NCBI GenBank assembly: GCA_002697505.1
Contig: NZWA01000079.1
Location: 1-8,080 of the forward strand
Length of the DNA stretch: 8,080 nt
Source: Flavobacteriales bacterium
GTDB lineage: Bacteria; Bacteroidota; Bacteroidia; Flavobacteriales; BACL11
Direction: 5' to 3'
Below, piece after piece: positions 1 through 5,875 of the stretch. Position 1 is the first letter of the stretch; every line of letters starts with the position of its first letter. The notes under the pieces were generated by a model that worked only from the letters and a program-made list of their open reading frames with translations, was not told the origin of the DNA and ran no database searches. A program made the position numbers and the translations under genes.

Positions 1-225
1 GGATTAGGAGGTACAATTCTATCTGGAAAAACAACCTGGCCTTATGTTCTGTATGGAATATTAGGCTATAGATTTCTACCATTACAGTTAAACAAATTCA
101 ATTTTAGAATATATTTTCAGCCTCCTATACCTACTAGAGAATTAAAGAAGCCTGTTGATAATGATTTTCCTCATCCTGATATTCTTTATATTCCTTTTGG
201 AGTAAGTGTTGGATTTAGTTTTTAG
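1..225 (+). CDS. C-terminal fragment of a probable outer-membrane beta-barrel protein
   Basis: Frame 1 is open from the first base to a TAG at 223-225 and gives the last 74 residues of a protein whose start lies outside the window. The fragment alternates hydrophobic and polar residues in short strands and ends in GVSVGFSF, with a terminal phenylalanine. That is the usual signature of the last beta-strand of outer-membrane barrels, which the BAM machinery recognises. A polar, proline-rich segment (PPIPTRELKKP) precedes the last strand and could be a loop. I do not recognise the exact family. The transport or adhesion role of the full protein cannot be judged from this piece. It lies 192 bases upstream of the next gene on the same strand, so co-transcription is possible but not shown. 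Confidence 0.6.
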   Translation, partial: GLGGTILSGKTTWPYVLYGILGYRFLPLQLNKFNFRIYFQPPIPTRELKKPVDNDFPHPDILYIPFGVSVGFSF

Positions 226-417
226 CATATTTTAGAAAATAAATCATTACTCAGAAAATCCAATTAAGTTTTTTTTAGTAGTTTGATTAGCGCTGCAAAA
301 AGTGGAGTAATTGTTAGTTTAATTGCTTGATTTAATATAGTGAAATAAGTGTTGTTTGTAATTTTTATTACCGACTTTTTCTTCCTAAATTTTCTCAACT
401 TTTTGTATTATTGTATA

Positions 418-2007
418 ATGAAAAAATTGATTTTCATATCATATTTTTTTTTCTTTTATTTTGACGTTTTTTCACAAACTACAATTAAGATTGATGGCTT
501 CTTTGATGATTGGAACACAGTCATGCATACTTATATTGATGACTCGACAGATTCTCAAGGTGTCGATTTAATGAGTTTTAGTGTATGTAATGATAATGAG
601 TACTTATATATCAAGTTAGTTCTTGCCTCTGAAATTGATTTAACAGAGCAATCTTTTAATTCAGCCGAATTAATAATTAATATTGATGCTGATAATAATT
701 CTTATACCGGATTTAATGTTAACAATGTTGGTTCTGAATACGGAATAAATTTTTTTGAAAAATTTATATTTGATGATACAGACTCTAGTATTGTTGATAC
801 TCTTTCTCTTTATGATTTAGATATTATTACCTTACCTTCAATCACTTCAAAAGAATTTGAAATTGCTATAAATCGATCTTTATTTTCGGATACTATTGCT
901 ATTTCTATTAGAGATTTAACTGGTAATGACTTTATGCCAGATAATGGGTCTATATTTAAATATATTTTTAATAATTGTTCTTATCCTTCAAATTCAGCTA
1001 CTGATTTCACAAAAAGCAATAAGAACAATTTGCGTCTTATGACATATAATGTCTTTAATAATGGATTGATAAATAATAATCGTATAGATGAGCACAGAAG
1101 AATATTTTCTAGTGTTAATGCTGATATTATCACTTATCAAGAGTGTGGTAATACTTCTTATAATGATGTGCTTAACTTTTTAAATACTAGTAATGTATAT
1201 TATCCTTACGTTTATCCATACTCAATTTCAGGAAATCTTACTATATCTAAATATCCGTCTATACAATCTTGGCAAGTTTCAGAAAAGATAGATGCAGAAT
1301 TGATAGATTTACCTGATAGTATTTATTTAACAGATATTTTAATACTAAATGGTCATCCACCATGCTGTAGTAACAATCAAGGAAGACAGGAGAATTTTGA
1401 TGCTCTAATTGAATTTATTAATGATGCTAAAACTATTGGAGGTATCATTGATTTACCAATTAATACACCAATTTCTTTTTCTGGAGATATGAATTTAGTT
1501 GGTTATTCAGAGCAATATTATACTATTTTAAATGGAACTATTTCAGATACTATAACATTTGGTAATGGTGGATTTCCTGACTGGGATAATACCTCATTAA
1601 AGGATCAAGTTTGTTATTTTAATGAAAAAGATATTGCCTACACATGGAATAAATTGACTCCTAATATAGGAGATTTTCCTCCAGGAAGATTAGACTTTGT
1701 TTTTTATACCAATAGCGTCATGACAGTAGATAAGTCATATATTATATCAACAAAAGATATGAGTCCTTCTTTATTATCACAGAACAATTTATATCTAAAT
1801 GATTCAGAAGCTTCTGATCACTTGCCTCTTATTGTTGATTTTGTTCTTCCAAATATTACTCAAACAGAGTTAGAAGATTATAAATTTGATAAAAACATAA
1901 TACAAATTATAGATTTTTTAGGAAGAGACATTGAGGAAAAAAATAATATTCCCCTTTTTTATTTCTATGATGATGGATCTGTTGAAAAGAAGATAATTAT
2001 TGAATAA
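418..2007 (+). CDS. Secreted CBM9-like plus endonuclease/exonuclease/phosphatase-domain protein with probable T9SS sorting tail
   Basis: This 529-residue protein is probably exported and then secreted or displayed on the surface. Residues 1-20 are a signal peptide: MKK, a Phe-rich hydrophobic core and an FSQ cleavage region. Residues 21 to about 190 begin with the IKIDGFFDDW motif typical of CBM9-like/DOMON-type beta-sandwiches and contain IDADNNSYTGF, the family's usual 'D-D-N--TG' strand. From about residue 206 an EEP-superfamily hydrolase follows. Its motifs are MTYNV (Asn211), QE (Glu242), NGH (His313), GDMN (Asp357, Asn359), GRLDFV (Asp426) and SDHLP (Asp467, His468), so the metal-binding and catalytic set looks complete. 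EEP enzymes cleave phosphodiester or phosphomonoester bonds; the substrate here could be nucleic acid, lipid or sugar phosphate. Residues about 480-529 (FLGRDIE, YFYDDGSVEKK) resemble a type IX secretion sorting domain. The start at 418 was chosen because the signal peptide begins there; an in-frame GTG at 349 would bury it. No clear Shine-Dalgarno sequence or Bacteroidota-type promoter is visible upstream. Confidence 0.85.
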   Translation: MKKLIFISYFFFFYFDVFSQTTIKIDGFFDDWNTVMHTYIDDSTDSQGVDLMSFSVCNDNEYLYIKLVLASEIDLTEQSFNSAELIINIDADNNSYTGFNVNNVGSEYGINFFEKFIFDDTDSSIVDTLSLYDLDIITLPSITSKEFEIAINRSLFSDTIAISIRDLTGNDFMPDNGSIFKYIFNNCSYPSNSATDFTKSNKNNLRLMTYNVFNNGLINNNRIDEHRRIFSSVNADIITYQECGNTSYNDVLNFLNTSNVYYPYVYPYSISGNLTISKYPSIQSWQVSEKIDAELIDLPDSIYLTDILILNGHPPCCSNNQGRQENFDALIEFINDAKTIGGIIDLPINTPISFSGDMNLVGYSEQYYTILNGTISDTITFGNGGFPDWDNTSLKDQVCYFNEKDIAYTWNKLTPNIGDFPPGRLDFVFYTNSVMTVDKSYIISTKDMSPSLLSQNNLYLNDSEASDHLPLIVDFVLPNITQTELEDYKFDKNIIQIIDFLGRDIEEKNNIPLFYFYDDGSVEKKIIIE

Positions 2008-2054
2008 TTTTTTTATTTTTGTGTATGTAATTAAGAACCAAAATAGAAGTTATT

Positions 2055-2555
2055 ATGAAAAATATAAGTTTATTTATAGCATTAATCTTGTTATTTTCAT
2101 GTCAGTCTGAAGTTAAAGTTGAAATTGATACAACAGATATTGATGAAAAGTTTGCAAAAAATTGTTTAACTGTAAAATCATATTTAGATGATTTTGTTAA
2201 AGAAAGTGTTGATTATGATAAGTATTATAATGATACTTGCTTAATTAGAGGTACTATGATTAGTTCTGAAGGACCAATGAATCTTGATCAAAGAAAGTCT
2301 ACTCATAAAGATTTATGGGCAAAATACGACTTTTCTAATTCTCATACAATTAGTTTCTTGCCAGGTGTTAATCAATATTCAAAAGAAGTTGATGGTTCTG
2401 TTAGATTTTATTTTGATTGGACTATTACAAATAGTGAGAATTCTAAGTCAATTACATTACCACTATATATGTCTTTTGATTTCGATGAAAACGGAAAATT
2501 TAACTATATACAATATTTTGGAGATATAACTGCAGCTTTTTCTTCAATAGAATAG
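2055..2555 (+). CDS. Small lipoprotein with NTF2-like (SnoaL-type) fold
   Basis: The product is a 166-residue lipoprotein. Residues 1-15 form a hydrophobic signal sequence and the lipobox LFSC places the lipidated cysteine at position 16, so the mature protein is anchored in the inner or outer membrane. The rest looks like an NTF2-like cone fold. A helical stretch (about 30-60) is followed by strands around VRFYFDWTIT (116-125), LPLYMSFDF (135-143) and a DENGKFNYIQYF segment (144-155); the 'fDenGKi--i--y' ending is characteristic of that superfamily. NTF2-like proteins include enzymes and pure binding proteins, and no catalytic residue set can be named here. The gene starts 47 bases after the secreted EEP protein on the same strand, so the two may be co-transcribed. 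The specific function is unknown. The lipoprotein call is firm and the fold call is moderate. Confidence 0.7.
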   Translation: MKNISLFIALILLFSCQSEVKVEIDTTDIDEKFAKNCLTVKSYLDDFVKESVDYDKYYNDTCLIRGTMISSEGPMNLDQRKSTHKDLWAKYDFSNSHTISFLPGVNQYSKEVDGSVRFYFDWTITNSENSKSITLPLYMSFDFDENGKFNYIQYFGDITAAFSSIE

Positions 2556-2566
2556 TTAGTTTAATA

Positions 2567-2620
2567 AATCAAATTATTACTTATTAGTAGGTTTGTTTGT
2601 TTGATTACAAATTTTTTTTT
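2567..2620 (+). terminator. Weak hairpin plus T-tract after the lipoprotein gene
   Basis: AATCAAA at 2567-2573 is complementary to TTTGATT at 2600-2606. The stem has 7 base pairs, or 8 with a G-T pair, and a loop of about 26 bases. A run of nine T follows at 2612-2620. The position, just after the plus-strand lipoprotein and before the convergent yqhA-family gene, is right for a terminator. The stem is AT-rich, the loop is long and five bases separate stem and T-run, so the call is weak. In DNA this AT-rich it could be chance. Confidence 0.2.
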
Positions 2621-2678
2621 CAGCTTGCATTTTGTGACTTAATTATATTTTAGTTCCTTTTAAAGATATAATCAATTT

Positions 2679-3176
2679 TTAGTCTCTATTAATTAAAAAA
2701 TATCCAATACAAATACACAATATTGATAAACTAAATAAAATAAGATCATTAGGTGTATTAAAATTGTATGATAATTTCAATACATTTTCAAAAAACTTAA
2801 CTATTAGAACAATTATTATAACTTTAATTATCTTGTTTTTCAATTGATCTAAACTTTTGATTTTGAGTGTAGATTCAGAAAATTTTGTTTTGGCAAAATC
2901 AATTTCACTAATAAATAATTCATAAACTCCAAAACCAAAAATTAATAAAACAATGCCTATTAAAAATAAATCAATAGAAGAAATAATTTTAAATAGTAAA
3001 TCATTATTTGAACTTACACTTTCATTAAAAATTGGATTATAAAAAACAATTGCTTGCACAATATCCCATCCACCTAATACGAATAGTACGGTTGCTGATA
3101 ATATTGATAAGATCACTGCAATTAAAACAATGAACCTTGTACTCCAAATTCCTTTTTCAAATTTAATTTTTGACAT
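2679..3176 (-). CDS. yqhA: YqhA/UPF0114-family integral membrane protein
   Basis: This 165-residue inner-membrane protein has four predicted membrane segments, at about residues 14-36, 65-88, 115-134 and 143-162. The YqhA (UPF0114) family signature is visible: SIDLFLIGIVLLIFGFG leading to VYELFIS (84-90), then LKIKSLDQLKNKI (104-116) followed by a hydrophobic helix ending in KFFE. The length matches the family. Its biochemical function is not established. The gene begins 72 bases downstream of the M32 carboxypeptidase gene on the same strand, so it may be the last gene of that unit or have its own promoter; a 9-base tandem repeat lies in the gap. It converges with the lipoprotein gene on the other strand. 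The ATG at 3176 is the first start and gives the usual short cytoplasmic N-terminus. The symbol follows the E. coli family name and does not imply a proven ortholog. Confidence 0.8.
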   Translation of the reverse strand: MSKIKFEKGIWSTRFIVLIAVILSILSATVLFVLGGWDIVQAIVFYNPIFNESVSSNNDLLFKIISSIDLFLIGIVLLIFGFGVYELFISEIDFAKTKFSESTLKIKSLDQLKNKIIKVIIIVLIVKFFENVLKLSYNFNTPNDLILFSLSILCICIGYFLINRD

Positions 3177-3190
3177 TTTATTTATTTTTT

Positions 3191-3208
3191 AACAATATTA
3201 ACAATATT
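3191..3208. repeat. Tandem 9-base repeat upstream of the yqhA-family gene
   Basis: AACAATATT occurs twice head to tail, at 3191-3199 and 3200-3208, 15 bases upstream of the yqhA-family start. On the transcribed strand this reads AATATTGTT twice. It lies where a leader, an operator half-site pair or a promoter element could be. No -33/-7 pair with proper spacing was found with it. In such AT-rich DNA a short tandem duplication by chance is also plausible. Confidence 0.35.
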
Positions 3209-3248
3209 TTCAAAGCATTTCATAATTTATTGATAATATGGAATGAAA

Positions 3249-4739
3249 TTATAAATCATACATACTAGTATATTTATTAATTGCATAATCTTTAAAAAAA
3301 TTGAAATTAAGTTTTTCTCCAGTTACTTTTATACAAAGATCTTGGGCAGAATATTTTTTTCCGTGCTTGTGAATTTTTTCTCTTAACCATTTTAAAAGGT
3401 TTTTGCTTTTACCTTTAGAAATTTCATCATATAATTTTTCGTTTTCATATACTGCTTGAGTAAAAAATTGAGTAGCATAGAGACTTCCTAATGTATATGT
3501 TGGGAAATAACCAAAACTTCCGTGAGACCAATGAATATCTTGTAGCACTCCCATTGAGTCAGATGGAACTGTTATACCCAGATATTCTTGATATTTTTTA
3601 TTCCATATTTTTGGAAGGTCTTGTACTTTTATTGAAGATTCAATTAATCCTTTTTCTATTTCATATCTTATTAAAATATGTAGGTGATATGTAAGTTCGT
3701 CAGCATTGGTTCTTATCAAACTTGGTTTAACTTTATTACAAGCTTTATAAAAATCGTTTACACTAACATTTATCAGTTGTTTTTCAAAATATTTTTTAAG
3801 TTCATTATAATTATACTTCCAATATTCCATACTTCTCCCTACATTATTCTCCCATAATCTAGACTGAGATTCATGTATTCCTAATGAAATACTTTCTCCA
3901 AGAGGTAACCCATAATTTTTTGATAACAATCCTTGTTCGTATAAAGCATGTCCTCCTTCATGAATACAGGACCAAATCATTTCAGACAAATTGTTTTCAT
4001 CAATTCTAGTAGTTACTCTTGCGTCTTCATTAGAAAAGTGAGTAGAGAAAGGGTGAGCGGACAAATCTTGTCTTCCAGAGTTAAAATCATAATCCATTCC
4101 TTTTAGTAAATCAATTCCAAAATCCCATTGTTTTTTTTGATTATAATGCTGATAAAAAAAGGAATCATCAATTTCTTTTGCATTAGAAATTTTTTTAATA
4201 AATGGAATAAGAAAATCTTTTATTTCTTTGAAGATTTTATCAACCTCATGAGTTGTTAAATCTGGTTCATATTGATCTAATAATGCATCATAAGGATGAT
4301 TTTTGTAACCTAATATTTCACATTCTTTAATTCTTAATTGAATAAGTTGTTCAAGTGATTTTTCAAAAATAGAAAATTCATTCTTTTCTTTAGCTAACCT
4401 CCATTTTACAAATGCTTCAGAAATAAGATTTGATTCTTTTTCAATGAAGTTAGCGTCATACTTCAGCGTTTTATTATATTTTTTTAATGAAACATCAATA
4501 TTTCTTGATTGATCAAAATCTAATGCATTATTATTTTTCAATTTATTTAATAAATCACCATAGCTTTTGTTTGTGGAAAGTTCATGTGATATTTTTCTTA
4601 AAGTTGATATCTGTTGAGCTCTAAATTTATGACCATTTTTAGGCATTTTTGTTTCCAAGTCCCAATTTAGAACAGCTATAGACATATTGATATCATGAAT
4701 TTTTTTACAATAATCTAGATAATCAGAATATTTATTCAT
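3249..4739 (-). CDS. Metallocarboxypeptidase, peptidase family M32 (Taq carboxypeptidase type)
   Basis: This 496-residue cytoplasmic zinc carboxypeptidase removes C-terminal amino acids from peptides with broad specificity; proline at the end usually blocks family members. All family M32 motifs are present (numbered from the ATG). They are HPF in the AHPFSTHF segment (229-231), the zinc motif HEGGH (260-264), HESQSRLWEN (289-298) with Glu290 as the probable third zinc ligand, IRTNADELTYHLHI (342-355), and GSFGYFPTYTLG (407-418). No signal peptide is seen, and the length is normal for the family (about 500), so it looks intact. The start at 4739 is an ATG; a TTG six bases further upstream is in frame but less likely. 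It begins 35 bases after the MazG-like gene and is probably the sixth gene of the minus-strand unit. A role in peptide turnover is inferred from the family. Why it sits with photolyase-related genes is not clear. Confidence 0.93.
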   Translation of the reverse strand: MNKYSDYLDYCKKIHDINMSIAVLNWDLETKMPKNGHKFRAQQISTLRKISHELSTNKSYGDLLNKLKNNNALDFDQSRNIDVSLKKYNKTLKYDANFIEKESNLISEAFVKWRLAKEKNEFSIFEKSLEQLIQLRIKECEILGYKNHPYDALLDQYEPDLTTHEVDKIFKEIKDFLIPFIKKISNAKEIDDSFFYQHYNQKKQWDFGIDLLKGMDYDFNSGRQDLSAHPFSTHFSNEDARVTTRIDENNLSEMIWSCIHEGGHALYEQGLLSKNYGLPLGESISLGIHESQSRLWENNVGRSMEYWKYNYNELKKYFEKQLINVSVNDFYKACNKVKPSLIRTNADELTYHLHILIRYEIEKGLIESSIKVQDLPKIWNKKYQEYLGITVPSDSMGVLQDIHWSHGSFGYFPTYTLGSLYATQFFTQAVYENEKLYDEISKGKSKNLLKWLREKIHKHGKKYSAQDLCIKVTGEKLNFNFFKDYAINKYTSMYDL

Positions 4740-4774
4740 AACCAAAACTTTTATTAAATTATTTATAGATAGAT

Positions 4775-5068
4775 TTAATCTCTAATGAAAGTTCCATTTA
4801 CAGTTTTTCCCTTTCTGTTTTTTATTTCATCCCATGCAGCTTGTAAGCATTCTTCAGGCTCTAAACCTAATTGGTAGCACAAAATTATTAATGTAACAAA
4901 ACTATCACCTAGTCCATCTAATATTTCTTTATCTTTTTTCTTTAAAATAGCTCCTGCAGTTTCTCCAACTTCTTCTAAAACTTTAAGCATTTGGGCGTGA
5001 ACATTTTCTTTTTTTAATAGATCTTTATTGTCAGCCCAGATTTTTACATTTTTTATTAAATCTTCCAT
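4775..5068 (-). CDS. MazG-like nucleotide pyrophosphohydrolase
   Basis: This 97-residue all-alpha protein of the MazG-like NTP pyrophosphatase superfamily hydrolyses nucleoside triphosphates to monophosphate and pyrophosphate, typically with magnesium. The first metal-binding motif is LEEVGE (Glu32, Glu33, Glu36), and the second is the DGLGD segment (Asp51, Asp55) at the start of the next helix. The end (KNRKGKTVNGTFIRD) matches the C-terminal helix and tail seen in short, phage-type MazG-like proteins. The usual glutamate three residues before the second aspartate is Gly52 here, which I believe is a feature of this short subfamily. The protein has a single domain, unlike the two-domain E. 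coli MazG. It begins 32 bases after the DUF2256 stop and ends 35 bases before the carboxypeptidase start. A house-cleaning role against damaged or surplus nucleotides is an inference. No toxin partner is beside it. Confidence 0.85.
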   Translation of the reverse strand: MEDLIKNVKIWADNKDLLKKENVHAQMLKVLEEVGETAGAILKKKDKEILDGLGDSFVTLIILCYQLGLEPEECLQAAWDEIKNRKGKTVNGTFIRD

Positions 5069-5100
5069 ATTTTTTTTTACAAAAATATAAATTTAAACTA

Positions 5101-5250
5101 TTATGAACTGCTTATATAATCACTTCTATTGCTTCTGCATCTTTTACTACAATACTTTACATTTTCCCAATTTTTCTCCCACTTTTTTCGCCATGTAAAA
5201 TCCTTTTTACATACAATACATTTTTTTGATGGCAAATATTTTTTATTCAT
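5101..5250 (-). CDS. DUF2256 small zinc-finger-type protein
   Basis: This 49-residue protein is easily missed because of its size. It matches the DUF2256 pattern closely: LPSKKCIVC near the N-terminus, then DFTWRKKWEKNWENVKYC, then SKRCRSNR. Cys11, Cys14, Cys34 and Cys38 form a CxxC...CxxxC set suited to binding one zinc ion. Trp20, Trp24 and Trp28 are spaced four apart on a basic helix, and about a third of the residues are Lys or Arg, which suggests nucleic-acid or protein binding (inference). The family has no established function; from memory, it is often found near cryptochrome/photolyase genes. The ATG (5248-5250) overlaps the end of the flavin reductase-like gene by 8 bases (ATGAATAA, where TAA is the upstream stop), so translation is probably coupled. 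The TAA stop is at 5101-5103. No separate Shine-Dalgarno sequence is visible. Confidence 0.9.
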   Translation of the reverse strand: MNKKYLPSKKCIVCKKDFTWRKKWEKNWENVKYCSKRCRSNRSDYISSS

Positions 5251-5875
5251 CAAAATGTGGTATTTCATTTAATTTGACGTATGGAAAGCTCTCTATGTGC
5301 TTAAGTTTATAGTAACTGTTCAAGCCACCAATTCCAATTGCTTCGTATGACTCTAAATCTATTTGTCCTATTTTATTTAATGCATCATTATTTATGTAAG
5401 CGAGTTCTATTTCTCCTATGATAAATATACATCCATTTGGTAAATCAATATTTTTTAAGTGCTTCATGCCTATTTTAACTTGACTTAACTTTACAAATGG
5501 AGCGTGAAAGTCATTGATTTTTTCAGCTTCAATTTTTAAGCTATCGAATTCTGATTCGTCATGAGGAAATTTCGCAGAAGTATAATGAGCTTTTTTAATA
5601 AAACTTTCTGAAATATGATTAATAGTGTAATATTTTGTTGATATAATATTTGAATATGTATCTTTTAAATTCTTTATTTGAGGTCTAATAACAATCCCAA
5701 TTTGGGCTGGGTTTGATCCTAAATGAACAACTGATGAAAATATTGCTAAATTTTTTATCCCTTTTTTTGATTCTGTACCAATAAGATTTCCAGGTTTAAC
5801 TCCTGTAATTGAATTAATTAGATTTAATCTATAAACTCTATCTAAGTTTTTGATGTCATGTTTTGATACTAGCAT
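5243..5875 (-). CDS. Flavin reductase-like (FMN-binding split-barrel) protein
   Basis: This 210-residue cytoplasmic protein belongs to the flavin reductase-like family, split-barrel proteins that bind FMN or FAD and often reduce flavin with NAD(P)H. The matching segments are SITGVKPGNLIGT (22-34), LAIFSSVVHLGSNPAQIG (43-60) with IVIRP (61-65), which would line the flavin site, YTINHI (83-88), AHYTSAKFPHDESEF (96-110), and a late GGLNSYYKLKH segment (183-193). No membrane segment or signal peptide is present. Its start codon lies inside the end of the cryptochrome/photolyase gene (20-base overlap) and its end overlaps DUF2256 by 8 bases. This tight packing suggests that the three are made together. 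Reduction of the photolyase flavin, or provision of free reduced flavin, is a reasonable inference. Pyridoxamine oxidase-like or purely flavin-binding roles remain possible. There is no alternative Met near the N-terminus, so the start is secure. Confidence 0.85.
   Translation of the reverse strand: MLVSKHDIKNLDRVYRLNLINSITGVKPGNLIGTESKKGIKNLAIFSSVVHLGSNPAQIGIVIRPQIKNLKDTYSNIISTKYYTINHISESFIKKAHYTSAKFPHDESEFDSLKIEAEKINDFHAPFVKLSQVKIGMKHLKNIDLPNGCIFIIGEIELAYINNDALNKIGQIDLESYEAIGIGGLNSYYKLKHIESFPYVKLNEIPHFDE

Noticed and set aside
349..417. In-frame upstream extension of the secreted EEP protein beginning at GTG 349
   Set aside because: It would put 23 hydrophobic residues ahead of a complete MKK-type signal peptide that starts at ATG 418. 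The later start is far more likely.
444..452. Run of nine T in the signal-peptide region as a possible phase-variation tract
   Set aside because: It encodes the Phe-rich core of the signal peptide and is no longer than other T or A runs across the window, so there is no specific sign of phase variation.
2014..2021. TATTTTTG, a match to the Bacteroidota -7 box TAnnTTTG, before the lipoprotein gene
   Set aside because: No TTTG-type -33 element lies at suitable spacing upstream, and such 8-mers are frequent by chance in DNA this AT-rich.
2284..2529. 81-codon open frame inside the lipoprotein gene, plus strand
   Set aside because: It lies wholly within the lipoprotein gene in another frame and has no recognisable domain; the host gene has clear lipobox and fold features.
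3491..3694. 67-codon plus-strand open frame opposite the carboxypeptidase gene
   Set aside because: It is antisense to well-conserved M32 motifs, so it is a by-product of the real gene.
4740..4745. TTG start two codons upstream of the M32 carboxypeptidase ATG
   Set aside because: The ATG at 4739 is a stronger start, and the two extra residues add nothing to the family alignment.
5080..5087. The same TATTTTTG box on the minus strand before the MazG-like gene
   Set aside because: There is no -33 partner at the right distance and it would leave a leader of only a few bases, so an internal promoter is not supported.
4775..5250. Possible toxin-antitoxin or phage-defence pair formed by the MazG-like and DUF2256 genes
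   Set aside because: No toxin family member is present, DUF2256 looks like a zinc protein coupled to the flavin reductase, and no integrase, repeats or other defence genes are nearby.
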